From Leifsonia aquatica (GTDB taxonomy: Bacteria > Actinomycetota > Actinomycetes > Actinomycetales > Microbacteriaceae), in contig NZ_JACHVP010000003.1 in assembly GCF_014190775.1 (NCBI RefSeq), positions 372,001-436,000 on the forward strand: DNA of 64,000 nt, written 5' to 3'. Numbering within the stretch: position 1 is the stretch's first letter; each line of letters starts with the position of its first letter. Under the pieces are notes generated by a model. It did no database searches, was not told the DNA's origin, and worked only from the letters and a program-made list of their open reading frames with translations. Positions 1 through 9,274 of the stretch are shown here, piece by piece. The translations under genes were made by a program, and so were the position numbers.

Positions 1-621
1 GAGAACGTCTTCTTCGCGCTCGCCGGCCCCGTGCTCGGCCCGCTCGCCATCCTGATGTCGATCGCCGTGCTCTCCAGCTCGGCGGCGTCTCTGCAGTCGA
101 CGGCTGTCTCGCCCGCGCGCACCCTGCTCGCCATGGGGCACTACGGCGCCCTTCCGGCGCGGTTCGCCCGGGTGAGCCCGCGGTTCATGACCCCCGGCTA
201 CTCCACCGTCGTCTCGGCCGTGGTCGCGAGCGTGTTCTACGCCGTCATGCGCTTCATCAGCGAGGACGTGCTGTGGGACACCATCACCACGCTCGGGATG
301 ATGATCTGCTTCTACTACGGCATCACCGCGTTCGCCTGCGTGTGGTTCTTCCGTGCGAAGTGGTTCACCTCGGTGCGCAACGCCTTCTTCACGTTCGTGT
401 GCCCGCTCATCGGCGGCGGCATCCTGAGCGTGCTGTTCGTCACCACGCTGGTCGACAGCATGGACCCGTCCTACGGCAGCGGCTCGAACGTCGCCGGCGT
501 CGGGCTGGTGTTCATCCTGGGGATGGTCATCCTGCTGTCCGGCGTCGTGGTGATGCTCGTGATGCGCCGCCGGCTCCCGGCCTTCTTCCGCGGGGAGACC
601 CTCCCGCGCGCGCAGGCCTGA
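1..621 (+). CDS. Amino-acid permease, APC superfamily (C-terminal part)
   Basis: This is the 3' end of a gene whose start lies before the window; the frame is open from base 1. About 206 residues are visible. The protein has about four hydrophobic segments and ends in a short basic tail with MRRRLP. The stretch AVSPARTLLAMGHYGALP matches the loop that follows TM8 in APC-type amino-acid permeases, where a small-residue and arginine-rich motif precedes a dealer-type helix. Family assignment is from that pattern, so the substrate cannot be told. A hairpin at 647-680 follows and separates it from the convergent MFS gene. Confidence 0.8.
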   Translation, partial: ENVFFALAGPVLGPLAILMSIAVLSSSAASLQSTAVSPARTLLAMGHYGALPARFARVSPRFMTPGYSTVVSAVVASVFYAVMRFISEDVLWDTITTLGMMICFYYGITAFACVWFFRAKWFTSVRNAFFTFVCPLIGGGILSVLFVTTLVDSMDPSYGSGSNVAGVGLVFILGMVILLSGVVVMLVMRRRLPAFFRGETLPRAQA

Positions 622-646
622 GCCCGGCCGTCACGGACGCGTGACC

Positions 647-680
647 CGTGGCGGATGCAGGTCGTGCTGCATCCGCCACG
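647..680. terminator. Hairpin between convergent genes
   Basis: A perfect 14-bp stem (647-660 with 667-680) with a 6-base loop sits between the ends of the permease and MFS genes. It has no T-tract. Its place between two converging stops suggests a bidirectional terminator. Confidence 0.6.
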
Positions 681-693
681 TCGCGTCACCGGG

Positions 694-2130
694 TCAGTGC
701 GCACCCATCGGCGCGTCGGCGTGCGCTGTCGCGGGAGCCGGCCGGCTCTTCGGCCCGCGGATGAGGCCGACCGCGATGCCGGCAGCGAGCACCATCCCGA
801 CCGCGGCGGCGACGAACACGACCGAGTAGCCGTCCGTGAGGTCGACCGGCTTGCCGCCGCCTGTCGGGAGGGCAGCGGCGTAGAGCGCGGTGAAGACCGA
901 GAGGCCGACCGAGCCGCCGATCTGCATGGCGGAGTTCGCGGTGGCGGAGGCCGCGCCCGCGTCGTGCGGCTCGACCCCGCTGAGTGCGAGGTTCTGCAGC
1001 GGCACGAACACGCAGGCCATGCCGACGCCCATGATCACGAGGGCGGGGAGCACCTGCACGAAGTACGAGCCGTCGGCCGTGAGCCTGCTCAGGTACAGGA
1101 GGCCGACCGCGACGATCAGCGGACCGGCGATCATCAGCGGGCGCGCGCCGACGCGGCCGAGCAGGCGGGTCGCCACCGGAGCGGTCGCCATGATCGCCAG
1201 GGTGAGCGGGAGGCTCGCCAGGCCGGCCTCGAGCGGCGGCATCCCGAGCACGAGCTGCAGGTGCAGCGTCAGGTAGAGCGTCGCGCCGATCATCACGCTG
1301 CCGGCGACGGCCTGGATGAGGAACGCGCCGCCGCGCACGCGGTCGAGCACGACCCGCAGCGGGAGGAGCGGCTGGGCGACCCGGCGCTCGATCAGAACGA
1401 AGGCGACGAGAAGCAGCACGCCCGCGACGAGGAAGCCGATGGTGTCGACGCGGCCCCAGCCGTTCTCGGCGAGGCTGAACCCGTACACCAGCGAGCCGAG
1501 CCCGAGCGTGACGGTGACGACGCCCCACCAGTCGTAGCGGTTGCGGCCCTCGGCGCGGCTCTCGCCCAGCACGAACACTCCACCGACCAGGCCGACCGCC
1601 ACGAAGAAGAGGTTCACGAGCAGGCACCAGCGCCAGTCGGCGAACTCGGTGAGTGCGCCGCCGAGGAGCAGACCGACCGCCGCGCCGGCTCCGGCGATCG
1701 TGCCGAACACGGCGAAGGCGGTGTTGCGCTCCCGCCCGCTCGGGAACGTCACCGTGAGCAGGGCGAGGGCGGCGGGGGCGAGCAACGCGGCGAAGACGCC
1801 CTGGAGGGCGCGGGCCCCGATCAGCTCGATGCCGTTCTGGGCGAGGCCGCCGATGGCCGAGGCGATGCCGAACCCGATCATGCCGACCAGGTAGGTGCGC
1901 TTGCGTCCCCAGTAGTCGGCCACGCGGCCGCCGAGCAGGAGGAGGGCGCCGAATGCCAACGCGTAGGCGGTGACCACCCACTGCCGCTCGGTGTCGCTGA
2001 GACCGAGGGCGAGCTGCGCCTGCGGCAGCGCGATGGTGACGATGGTGCCGTCGAGCACGACGACGAGCTGGGTGAGGGAGAGGACGGCGAGGGCGAGCCA
2101 CTTGTGCGGCTGGCGGACGGCGCGGGACAT
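694..2130 (-). CDS. MFS drug-efflux transporter, DHA2 (EmrB/QacA) type
   Basis: This 478-residue protein is predicted to have 14 membrane segments and to export drugs or other small hydrophobic compounds using the proton gradient. Near the N-terminus it has LDGTIVTIALP (motif D1), then GGRVADYWGRKR (motif A), and GAGAAVGLLLGG in the fifth helix (antiporter motif C). Length and motif order fit the DHA2 family. No regulator lies beside it. The gene faces away from the peptidase E-like gene, with an unusual 25-bp inverted repeat in the shared upstream region. The substrate is unknown. Confidence 0.88.
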   Translation of the reverse strand: MSRAVRQPHKWLALAVLSLTQLVVVLDGTIVTIALPQAQLALGLSDTERQWVVTAYALAFGALLLLGGRVADYWGRKRTYLVGMIGFGIASAIGGLAQNGIELIGARALQGVFAALLAPAALALLTVTFPSGRERNTAFAVFGTIAGAGAAVGLLLGGALTEFADWRWCLLVNLFFVAVGLVGGVFVLGESRAEGRNRYDWWGVVTVTLGLGSLVYGFSLAENGWGRVDTIGFLVAGVLLLVAFVLIERRVAQPLLPLRVVLDRVRGGAFLIQAVAGSVMIGATLYLTLHLQLVLGMPPLEAGLASLPLTLAIMATAPVATRLLGRVGARPLMIAGPLIVAVGLLYLSRLTADGSYFVQVLPALVIMGVGMACVFVPLQNLALSGVEPHDAGAASATANSAMQIGGSVGLSVFTALYAAALPTGGGKPVDLTDGYSVVFVAAAVGMVLAAGIAVGLIRGPKSRPAPATAHADAPMGAH

Positions 2131-2258
2131 GGAGGGACCTCCGGAGTCTTGTGAGGGATGCCGGAGGTTTCGAGCCTCGGACCGGCGGGGCGATGCCCGG
2201 CGACCGCATCGGCCGCGTGGCCGATCAGGCTTCTAGTCTACCGGGGACCCTCCGACAC

Positions 2259-2324
2259 GACCGCGGTCTCCCGGGACGTCTGCTGCGCGGCGAGCGCCCG
2301 CAGACGTCCCGGGAGACCGCGGTC
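2259..2324. repeat. Perfect 25-bp inverted repeat in a divergent promoter region
   Basis: The arms are 2259-2283 and 2300-2324 with a 16-base loop, and no mismatches. Unlike most other long hairpins here, it lies between two divergent genes, so it is unlikely to be a terminator. The right arm ends 20 bases before the GTG of the next gene and covers where its -35 would be. The core includes CCCGGGACGTCTG. It may be an operator or an inserted palindromic element. Confidence 0.7.
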
Positions 2325-2343
2325 ACGTCGGTAGCATCGACGG

Positions 2344-2982
2344 GTGCGTCTCCTCCTGCTTTCGTCCGGTGTCGGTGCGGTCCCCGCGTTCCTGGAGGAG
2401 GCGACCGGGAGGCCGGGCGCCCTCCGGGTCGGCTACGTTCCGGATGCGGCCCTGCCGTATCCCGATGCGCCCTTCGTGAACGCCGAGCAGGAGCGGATCG
2501 TCGCACTCGGCCACGACGTGGAGGTCGTCCGTGTCGGCGGGACGCCGCTGGACGAGACCGAGCGCGTCCTCGACCGCGTGGATGCGCTCTACGTCGCCGG
2601 CGGCAACACCTTCGCCCTCCTGCACGCGCTGCGCTCGACCGGCGCCGACCGCGCGATCGTCGACCGCGTGCGCGCCGGCCTGCCCTACATCGGCCTGAGC
2701 GCGGGGTCGGTCGTCGCCGGACCCACCATCGAGCCGATCACCCCGATGGACGATCCGGCGGAGGCGCGCGCGCTGGCCGACCGTGCCGGCCTCGGCCTGG
2801 TCGACGTGGTCGTGGTGCCGCATGCCGACGGGCTGTCGTATCCCGCCGCCGTGATCGAGCGCGTCGTCGCGGAGTACGGCGCGACGCATCCGCTGCGACT
2901 GCTGAACGACGACCAGGCGTTCCTCGTGACCGGTGAGGACGGTGGCGTCGGCAGCGGCCTGCGCCTCGTCCGGTCACCCTGA
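2344..2982 (+). CDS. Peptidase E-like (family S51) dipeptidase
   Basis: This 212-residue protein resembles peptidase E, a cytoplasmic serine peptidase that cleaves Asp-Xaa dipeptides. It shows YVAGGNTF at about residue 83 and the nucleophile elbow GLSAGS with Ser119. VVPHAD supplies a likely His at 160. Length fits the S51 family. The GTG start has no Shine-Dalgarno, but TAGCAT lies 6 bases before it, so a leaderless transcript is likely. Related members include cyanophycinases, which are longer, so the small peptidase E type fits best. It seems monocistronic. Confidence 0.85.
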   Translation: MRLLLLSSGVGAVPAFLEEATGRPGALRVGYVPDAALPYPDAPFVNAEQERIVALGHDVEVVRVGGTPLDETERVLDRVDALYVAGGNTFALLHALRSTGADRAIVDRVRAGLPYIGLSAGSVVAGPTIEPITPMDDPAEARALADRAGLGLVDVVVVPHADGLSYPAAVIERVVAEYGATHPLRLLNDDQAFLVTGEDGGVGSGLRLVRSP

Positions 2983-3027
2983 CGGTCCGCTCCGAATCCC
3001 GGCGCGGACCGCGCCTACGCTGAAGGC

Positions 3028-3453
3028 ATGAACGCCTGCGCCGACCTCGTCAGCACCGCCGCCCGCCTCGCTGCCGGGTCGACCAGCTCCCGCAGGTTCT
3101 TCATCGATCTCGGGGCGGAGGTCGGAGGGGTCGGCCGCGGCCCCTTCTGGTTCCTGGATGCCGCACGCGGTGGCCGCAACCGGCTGCGCGGACGCGGCTT
3201 CCAGTCACACGTCGACGATGGCACCGACGGCCAGGCGCGGCACTTCGCCGGCATCGCGGCCGTGGCGGCGCGCATCGGCGCCCGTCCCACCCGCTGGTTC
3301 GCCCTCCACGTGCTGCGGGACCCGGCGGACTCCGCCGACGGTCGGCTCACCGACCACGCGCTCGACCTCGTGCGCCTCACCCGCACCGGTGAGGTGAACC
3401 GGGGTTCGGTCGCCGAGTGGATACGCACCACGATCTGTGAGCCCCCTCGGTAG
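3028..3453 (+). CDS. Conserved hypothetical protein
   Basis: I do not recognise this 141-residue protein. It has no signal peptide or membrane segment. The middle carries an Ala/Arg-rich stretch (GQARHFAGIAAVAARIGARP) followed by WFALHVLRD. The ATG is preceded at 7 bases by TACGCT, which suggests a leaderless start. Codon use matches the neighbours, so it is probably a real gene. It stands alone, 45 bp after the peptidase gene and 190 bp before the surface protein. Confidence 0.6.
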   Translation: MNACADLVSTAARLAAGSTSSRRFFIDLGAEVGGVGRGPFWFLDAARGGRNRLRGRGFQSHVDDGTDGQARHFAGIAAVAARIGARPTRWFALHVLRDPADSADGRLTDHALDLVRLTRTGEVNRGSVAEWIRTTICEPPR

Positions 3454-3642
3454 TCCCCGGCAGCGCTACGGAGCCGCTCGGGGTTCCCCGGCGAGTCCTC
3501 TCGTCCACCTCGGAGAAACCCCTCCACCGGCACTGCACCTCTCGCGAGCCGCCTCGGTGACCGCACGGCGGTCTGGTCGGCTGGAGGCGTGCGATGCGGC
3601 GCCGCTCGGGCTGCCGCACCGGGATGAAGGATGAGGTCTCTG

Positions 3643-5457
3643 ATGAAGGTTCCCCTATCTCTTTCTCTGATCGCTGCCCTGGTCGGAGGGGTCGTCGGCG
3701 TGGCGGGGGCGGTGGTCGTCTCGCCGGTCTCAGCCGCCGAGACGGGCGGCATCGACCCGGCCTCCATCGAGATCACCCGCGACCCGGCCGGAACTGCCGG
3801 GCAGCCGCTGACCGTGGGCGATTCGGTCCGCGTCACCGCGGCGTGGTCGGTGCCGGACGGCACCGTGGCGGGGCACCGGTTCACCCTCCAGCTCCCCGAC
3901 GTCTTCTCGACCGTCACCGTCACGCCCTTCGCGTTGGAGACGGCGTCGGGGGAGTCGATGGGCGACTGCACGGTCACCGGCGCGCCACCGCTGCTCGCGT
4001 GCACGCTGAACTCCTCGGTCGAGGGCAGAAGCAACGTGCGGGGCACCCTGTGGGCGGGCGTCCGCGCGAGCAGGGCCACGGATTCGACCTCGGTCGAGGT
4101 CGTCATCGACGGTGGGCGGACGCGGTCCATTCCTCTTCCCGGCGGCGGCGGGATCGTGCCGCGCGACACCGGCACCGAGCCGTCGACGCCGCCCGAGCCG
4201 ACGCCGCCGATCGAGCGGTTCCAGAAGTGGGGAGAGAACTATCTGGCCAACGGGGAGGGATTCTGGTGGAAGGTCGCCGTGCCCTCCGCTGAGTGGCCGG
4301 ACGACGGGACGTCTCCGCTGACGATCGTCGATCGCATCGGCGAGGGCTCTCCGCACCGGTTCCTCGACCCGGCCGCTTACCCCGGGCCGCAGTGGGCTCC
4401 GTACCTGGAGCAGAGCTGCGACGCGGATCCCGACCGGTATCCGCGCGTCGTGGGCGATCGGTCGCTCGCACGGTGGACGGTCTCGCCCGACGGCGGGACG
4501 ATGACGGTGGAGGTGGACCGGGCGCTCGCCCAGAAGGCGGGCGTGGACGGCGCCTGCGCCATCCGCGTCAACTACATCACCCGGCCCAGCGGTGAGGTGC
4601 GGGCGGGGGACACCTTCTGCAACAGCGCCAGTGTCGGCGCGCTGGTCACGTCGAGCAGGATCGTCCTGTCCGGCTCGGGTGGAGGCACGGCCGACGGTGA
4701 CGCGGTCGGACGCTTCTCGGTCGCCAAGTCGGTGACGGGTGCGGCGGCCGCGCTCGTCGAGCCGGGTACGGAGTTCCACGCGCGCTACTCCGCAAGCGGG
4801 TACGAGGACGGGGTCCTGAACGTGACGTCCGACGGCTCGGAGGTGGTGTCGCCGTGGTTCCGCGCCGGGACCCGCGTGGTCGTCGGCGAGGTCGACCTGC
4901 CGTCGATCCCGGGACTGGTCTGGGGTGACGTGCAGGTCCTCGTGGACGGCGTCGCGCACGGGCCGGGCGCCGAGTTCGTGATCGCGGGCGGGCAGAGCGT
5001 GCGCGTGGTGATGGTGAACACCGCCGACCCGGTGGCGGAGCCGGAGGTGCCGGTCGAGCCGGAGGTGCCGGCCGAGCCGGAGGTCCCGGCCGCGCCGGAA
5101 CCCGAGCCGGAGGTCCCGACGGAGCCGGAGCTCGAGACCGAGGTGCCGGTCGTTCCGGAGCCCGAGCAGCCGGACGGTGAGACTCCGGAACCTCCGTCCC
5201 CGCTCGATCCGCACAGCGAGCCGGACCCGGGCGTGCTGGAGGTCCCGGCCGCTCCGACGGTTCTCGAGCCGACCCCGCCTGCCCCTGGTGCACGCGACGG
5301 CGGCCTGATCCGTCCGGCGGCCACGAACCGGTTGGCAGCGACGGGCGCGCGGATCGCCATCCCCGCGACCGCCGGGCTCACACTGCTGGCTCTCGGGTCC
5401 CTCGCGCTCGCCGTCGAACTGCGCCGGCGCCGCGCCGCAGAGCGGGCCGACGGGTAG
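3643..5457 (+). CDS. Secreted surface protein with LAATG anchor and Pro/Glu stalk
   Basis: This protein of about 604 residues begins with a Sec signal peptide ending near SPVSA and continues with beta-rich, adhesin-like domains. A DUF5979-like region, inferred from pattern only, precedes a stalk of Glu-Pro-Glu-Val-Pro repeats (coding 5035-5190). The C-terminus is NRLAATGAR, a hydrophobic helix and a RRRR tail: an LPXTG-like sorting signal of LAxTG form. The protein is probably attached to the cell wall by a class E-like sortase, though no sortase gene is in this window. An ATG at 3631 is possible, but GAGG lies 6 bases before 3643. Confidence 0.8.
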   Translation: MKVPLSLSLIAALVGGVVGVAGAVVVSPVSAAETGGIDPASIEITRDPAGTAGQPLTVGDSVRVTAAWSVPDGTVAGHRFTLQLPDVFSTVTVTPFALETASGESMGDCTVTGAPPLLACTLNSSVEGRSNVRGTLWAGVRASRATDSTSVEVVIDGGRTRSIPLPGGGGIVPRDTGTEPSTPPEPTPPIERFQKWGENYLANGEGFWWKVAVPSAEWPDDGTSPLTIVDRIGEGSPHRFLDPAAYPGPQWAPYLEQSCDADPDRYPRVVGDRSLARWTVSPDGGTMTVEVDRALAQKAGVDGACAIRVNYITRPSGEVRAGDTFCNSASVGALVTSSRIVLSGSGGGTADGDAVGRFSVAKSVTGAAAALVEPGTEFHARYSASGYEDGVLNVTSDGSEVVSPWFRAGTRVVVGEVDLPSIPGLVWGDVQVLVDGVAHGPGAEFVIAGGQSVRVVMVNTADPVAEPEVPVEPEVPAEPEVPAAPEPEPEVPTEPELETEVPVVPEPEQPDGETPEPPSPLDPHSEPDPGVLEVPAAPTVLEPTPPAPGARDGGLIRPAATNRLAATGARIAIPATAGLTLLALGSLALAVELRRRRAAERADG

Positions 5458-5469
5458 TCGGGCAGGAGA

Positions 5470-5512
5470 ACGGCGAATGCGCCGGATCGCGATGATCCGG
5501 CGCATTCGCCGT
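5470..5512. terminator. Bidirectional terminator hairpin
   Basis: A perfect 19-bp stem (5470-5488 with 5494-5512) and a 5-base loop lie between the convergent surface-protein and GH1 genes. A T-tract is lacking, as with most hairpins in this window. Confidence 0.75.
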
Positions 5513-5535
5513 GGTCGGTGGTGGGTGCGTGGTGC

Positions 5536-6708
5536 TCAGAGCCCGTTCGCGCGGGCCACGCCGCCGAGCCAGCCGAGGCTGGGCTTCGGGGTGCGCACGA
5601 AGGTCTCGCGGTCGACCGCGATCAGGCCGAACGTCGGCCGGAAGCCGCTGGCCCACTCGTAGTTGTCGAGTGCGCTCCAGTGCAGGTAGCCCTCGATCCG
5701 CACGCCGTCCTGGATGGCCGCGTGCAGCTCGCGCAGCGCGCCGTCGGTGTACGCGATCCGGCGCTCGTCGTCGGCCGTGGCGATGCCGTTCTCGGTGATC
5801 ATCACCGGCACGCCGCCGGAGAGCTCCCAGGCGCTGCGGGCACCCTCGGCCGCCGCCGGCGGGTAGAACTCCCAGCCGGTGAGCGTCGTCTCGACGTCCT
5901 CCGAGACCGGCAGCGGACCCTCCGGACCGATGAAGGTGCGGGTGTACGCCTGCACGCCGACGAAGTCGTCGCCGGCGGAGTTCTCGAGGTACCAGTCGTC
6001 GCGCGGGTACCCGTACTCGCGCAGCTTCTCCTCCGAACCGGGCTCGCCGGTGGCGCGGAACGCCTGCGTGGCGATGGTCCAGCCCGTCTTGAGGCCGCCC
6101 ACCTGCGACAGCACCTCGCGCGAGCGGCGGTGGGAGTCGAGCAGCGCGTCCGCGACGCCGAGGTCCGGGTTGGGGAGGCCGTAGGCGACCAGGTTCGAGG
6201 CGTCCTCGCCGCCCGCGAGCATGGCGGCGATGTTCGGCTCGTTGATCGTGCAGACGTACTCGACACCGTCGGAGACGATGGGAAGGGCGAGCTCGGTGTA
6301 GCGAGCGAACAGGTCGGCGGCGTCGGGCGCGCGCCAGAACCCGTCGCGCTCGAACCAGCGCGGCACGGTGAAATGCATGAGCGTCACGACCGGCTTCAGG
6401 CCGAACTCGTGGCAGGCCTCCACCATGCGGCGGTAGTGGTCGATCTCGGCGCGCGACACGAAGCCGCGCTCGGGCTCGATGCGCGCCCACTCGACGCTGA
6501 ACCGGTAGCTGTCGAGACCGGCGTCGGCGAGCAGCTTCATGTCCTCGCGGTACCGGTGGTAGCTGTCCATCGCGTCCCCGGAGGGCTCGACGATGCTGGT
6601 GCCGGGGGTGTGCTCGTGCACCCACCAGTTGCTGTTGATGTTATTGCCCTCGATCTGGTGGGCGGCGGTGGAGGCGCCCCAGAGGAAGCCGTCGGGGAAG
6701 GTGAGCAC
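5536..6708 (-). CDS. Glycoside hydrolase family 1 (beta-glucosidase-type)
   Basis: This 390-residue cytoplasmic enzyme should hydrolyse beta-glucosides or related beta-glycosides with retention. It opens with FPDGFLWGASTAAHQIEG. The acid/base Glu157 lies in TINEPN and the nucleophile Glu306 in ITENG. It is shorter than the usual 440-470 residues, but both catalytic signatures and the aglycone-site WSALDNYEW are present. The GTG start is chosen because AAGGAGAA lies just upstream and the conserved N-terminus begins there. It is the last gene of the ABC operon, so it likely acts on the imported sugar. Confidence 0.93.
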   Translation of the reverse strand: MLTFPDGFLWGASTAAHQIEGNNINSNWWVHEHTPGTSIVEPSGDAMDSYHRYREDMKLLADAGLDSYRFSVEWARIEPERGFVSRAEIDHYRRMVEACHEFGLKPVVTLMHFTVPRWFERDGFWRAPDAADLFARYTELALPIVSDGVEYVCTINEPNIAAMLAGGEDASNLVAYGLPNPDLGVADALLDSHRRSREVLSQVGGLKTGWTIATQAFRATGEPGSEEKLREYGYPRDDWYLENSAGDDFVGVQAYTRTFIGPEGPLPVSEDVETTLTGWEFYPPAAAEGARSAWELSGGVPVMITENGIATADDERRIAYTDGALRELHAAIQDGVRIEGYLHWSALDNYEWASGFRPTFGLIAVDRETFVRTPKPSLGWLGGVARANGL

Positions 6709-6749
6709 AGTTCTCCTTGTCGTGCGGATGGATGGGGAGGTTCGGGAGG

Positions 6750-7610
6750 TCAGGGGCCGGGCGCGGCGAGGAACCCGTCGAGGGCGTCGAGGGTCGCCTC
6801 CGGCGCCTCGAGCTGCGGCGAGTGCGCGCCGCCCGGAATCACGGCGTACCGCGCGCCGAGGCGCTCGGCCATGTCGCGCTGGGAGGCGATCGGCCACTTG
6901 TCGTCGTGCTCGCCGTGCGTCACGAGCACCGGGACGCCGGTCGCGCGCAGCTCGCCGGTCGTGTCCTCCTCGGAGCGGAGGATCTCGGCGCCGGCGAGGA
7001 GGTTGTCGCTCGACGTGTGCACCGCCCGCAGCCGCAGGAACGCCAGCTCGGGCTCCAGCGCGTCGTCGGCGAGGCCGCGGGTGTGCGGGTTGTCCCGGTA
7101 CCAGAGCCCGATCGAGCCGGCCTCGGCGACCGTGTCGGTCGTCTCCTGGTGGCGTCCGGGCCAGCCGTGCGGGCCGGAGCACAGCATCGTCAGCGAGGCG
7201 AACGACGCGGGGGAGGCGACGACCGCCGCCCGCGCGACGACCCCGCCGAAGCTGTGGCCGACGAGGTGCACCGGCGAGCCCCCGCCCACGAGCCCGGCGA
7301 CCTCCACCGCGTCCGCGGCGAATGCGTCGAGCGTGTACGCCTCGACCCCCGCGGGAGCGGCGGAGTCGGCCTGGCCGCGCTGGCTGTACGCCCACGCGTC
7401 CCAGCCGCGCGCGGCGAGCAGCGGGAGGAATACGCGGAAGTCCTCCTTCGACCCGGTGAAGCCGGGGACGATCAGCACCGTGCCCCGGCTGTCGCCGGCC
7501 GGCGCCGCGTGGAACGCCGTCAGCGTCCCGACCCGCGCCGGGAGGCCGACGACGTCGACCCCCGGCGGCACGGGCAGCGCACCGAACGGCGGCAGCGGAG
7601 CGAAGGTCAC
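6750..7610 (-). CDS. Alpha/beta hydrolase
   Basis: This 286-residue cytoplasmic alpha/beta-fold hydrolase has the elbow GHSFGG (Ser nucleophile), an oxyanion stretch VPGFTGSKEDF, the acid-bearing THGEHDDKWP and the late histidine in GGAHSPQL. The GTG start overlaps the ATPase stop as GTGA, so the two are translationally coupled. It sits between the transporter and the GH1 glycosidase, so it might remove an ester group from the imported glycoside. That role is inferred from position only. Confidence 0.85.
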   Translation of the reverse strand: MTFAPLPPFGALPVPPGVDVVGLPARVGTLTAFHAAPAGDSRGTVLIVPGFTGSKEDFRVFLPLLAARGWDAWAYSQRGQADSAAPAGVEAYTLDAFAADAVEVAGLVGGGSPVHLVGHSFGGVVARAAVVASPASFASLTMLCSGPHGWPGRHQETTDTVAEAGSIGLWYRDNPHTRGLADDALEPELAFLRLRAVHTSSDNLLAGAEILRSEEDTTGELRATGVPVLVTHGEHDDKWPIASQRDMAERLGARYAVIPGGAHSPQLEAPEATLDALDGFLAAPGP

Positions 7611-9274
7611 GCGAGCGCCTCCCGGGTCTTCGCCGGGTTGGGCACGGCATCGAGCAGCGCGATCGTGTACGGGTCGGTGGGATGGCGCAGCACGTCGGCG
7701 GTCCGCCCGCGCTCGACCACGCGGCCGCTGTTCAGCACCATGATGTCGTCGGTGACGAGCCGGGCCGAGAGCAGGTCGTGCGTGATGTAGAGCAGCGAGA
7801 CGCCCCAGCGCTCGCGCAGCTCCTCGAGCAGCGCGAGCACGCCGGCGCGCAGCGTCACGTCGAGCATCGAGACCGGTTCGTCCGCGATCAGCACCTGCGG
7901 ATCGCTGGCGAGCGCGCGGGCGATCACGACGCGCTGCCGCTGCCCGCCCGAGAGCTGGTGCGGCAGCTTCTGCGCGAACTGCTCCACGGGCGTCAGGCCC
8001 ACCGTCTCCAGTAGCTCGAGCACCCGGCGACGGGCGTCCTTGCCGCGGAGACCGGTGTAGTTGACCACCGGCCGGGTGAGCGCGTACTCCACGGTGTGCA
8101 GCGGGTTGAGCGCCGCGTACGGGTCCTGGAAGACCATCTGCGCGTTCTTGTGGAGCTGGTGGATGCCGCGTCGCCCGAGCGACGCCACGTCGGTGTCGCC
8201 GAAGCGGACGGTGCCCGAGGTCGGCGCCTCCACTCCCGTGAGGAGCTTCGCGATCGTCGACTTGCCCGATCCGGACGCGCCCACGAGGGCGAGCGACTGG
8301 CCCGGCTCGAGCGTGAAGGTCACGTCGTCGACGGCCGTCACCGGGCTCTCGCCGCGGCGCGGGGCCGGGTAGACCTTGCTGACGCCCTCGACCGTGATCG
8401 CGGAGCTGGCTGCGCGGCCCTCCCGCTGCTGCACGTCCGAGGTGCGGGCCGAGCGGTCCGCCGGCAGACCCGGCAGCTCGACGACCTCGCCGCGCGGGTC
8501 GGCGTAGTGGCTCAGCAGCATCTGGGTGTACTCGTGCTGCGGGCGCTCCAGGATGTCGCGGCTGGTGGCGTCCTCCACGATGCGCCCGTCGTGCATGACG
8601 AGCACGCGCTGCGTGGCCTCCAGCACGACGCCGAGGTCGTGGCTGATGAGCACGGCCGTGAAGCCCTCCGACGCCTGCAGCTCGGTGATGGTGTCCATGA
8701 TCGCGTGCTGCACCAGCACGTCGAGCGCCGTGGTCGGCTCGTCGAACACCATCAGGCGCGGTTCGAGCGACAGCGCGAGCGCGATCGAGACGCGCTGGCG
8801 CATGCCGCCGGACAGCTCGCCGGGGAAGCGCGCGAGCACCTGCTCCGGGAGGCCGACCTTGCCGACGAGCTCGCGCATCCGGTCGTCCCAGCGGCTGCGC
8901 TCGACGTGCCCGTGGGCGCGGAAGATGTCGGCGAAGTGCTTGCGGATGGTGCGCACCGGGTTCAGCGCGTTCATGCCGGACTGCAGCACCATGGCGAAGC
9001 CGCCCTGGCGCTGGCGGCGCAGAGACTCGTCGTCGAGCTCGCGGATGTCGTGCCCGTCGAAGCGGATGCTGCCGCCGTTGGTGCGCGCCGGCGGCTTCTG
9101 CAGCCGGCTGAGCGCGAAGCCGAGCGTCGACTTGCCCGACCCGGACTCGCCGACCAGGCCGACGAACTCGCCGGCGCCGATGTCGAACGACACGTGGTCG
9201 ACCGCCTGCACCGGGACCTGCCCGGCCGACTCGTAGACGACGGAGAGGTCGCGGACCTCCAGCAGTGCGGTCAT
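7607..9274 (-). CDS. Peptide/oligosaccharide ABC transporter, double ATPase (DppD-DppF fusion)
   Basis: This 555-residue protein carries two full ATP-binding cassettes. The first has GESGSGKS and LSGGMRQRV; the second has GASGSGKS and LSGGQRQRV. Each is followed by an oligopeptide-type C-terminal segment (EYTQMLL, DPYTIALLDA). It powers uptake through the two permeases encoded just upstream, at the inner face of the membrane. Its ATG overlaps the permease stop as ATGA. The family is named for peptides, but the GH1 and LacI genes in the operon suggest an oligosaccharide or glycoside. Confidence 0.93.
   Translation of the reverse strand: MTALLEVRDLSVVYESAGQVPVQAVDHVSFDIGAGEFVGLVGESGSGKSTLGFALSRLQKPPARTNGGSIRFDGHDIRELDDESLRRQRQGGFAMVLQSGMNALNPVRTIRKHFADIFRAHGHVERSRWDDRMRELVGKVGLPEQVLARFPGELSGGMRQRVSIALALSLEPRLMVFDEPTTALDVLVQHAIMDTITELQASEGFTAVLISHDLGVVLEATQRVLVMHDGRIVEDATSRDILERPQHEYTQMLLSHYADPRGEVVELPGLPADRSARTSDVQQREGRAASSAITVEGVSKVYPAPRRGESPVTAVDDVTFTLEPGQSLALVGASGSGKSTIAKLLTGVEAPTSGTVRFGDTDVASLGRRGIHQLHKNAQMVFQDPYAALNPLHTVEYALTRPVVNYTGLRGKDARRRVLELLETVGLTPVEQFAQKLPHQLSGGQRQRVVIARALASDPQVLIADEPVSMLDVTLRAGVLALLEELRERWGVSLLYITHDLLSARLVTDDIMVLNSGRVVERGRTADVLRHPTDPYTIALLDAVPNPAKTREALA

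Noticed and set aside
655-2209. Long ORFs on both strands over the first MFS gene (for example 655-2154 plus strand)
   Set aside because: The translation is low-complexity Arg/Glu/Ala/His, typical of a shadow frame in high-GC DNA; the MFS frame has clear motifs.
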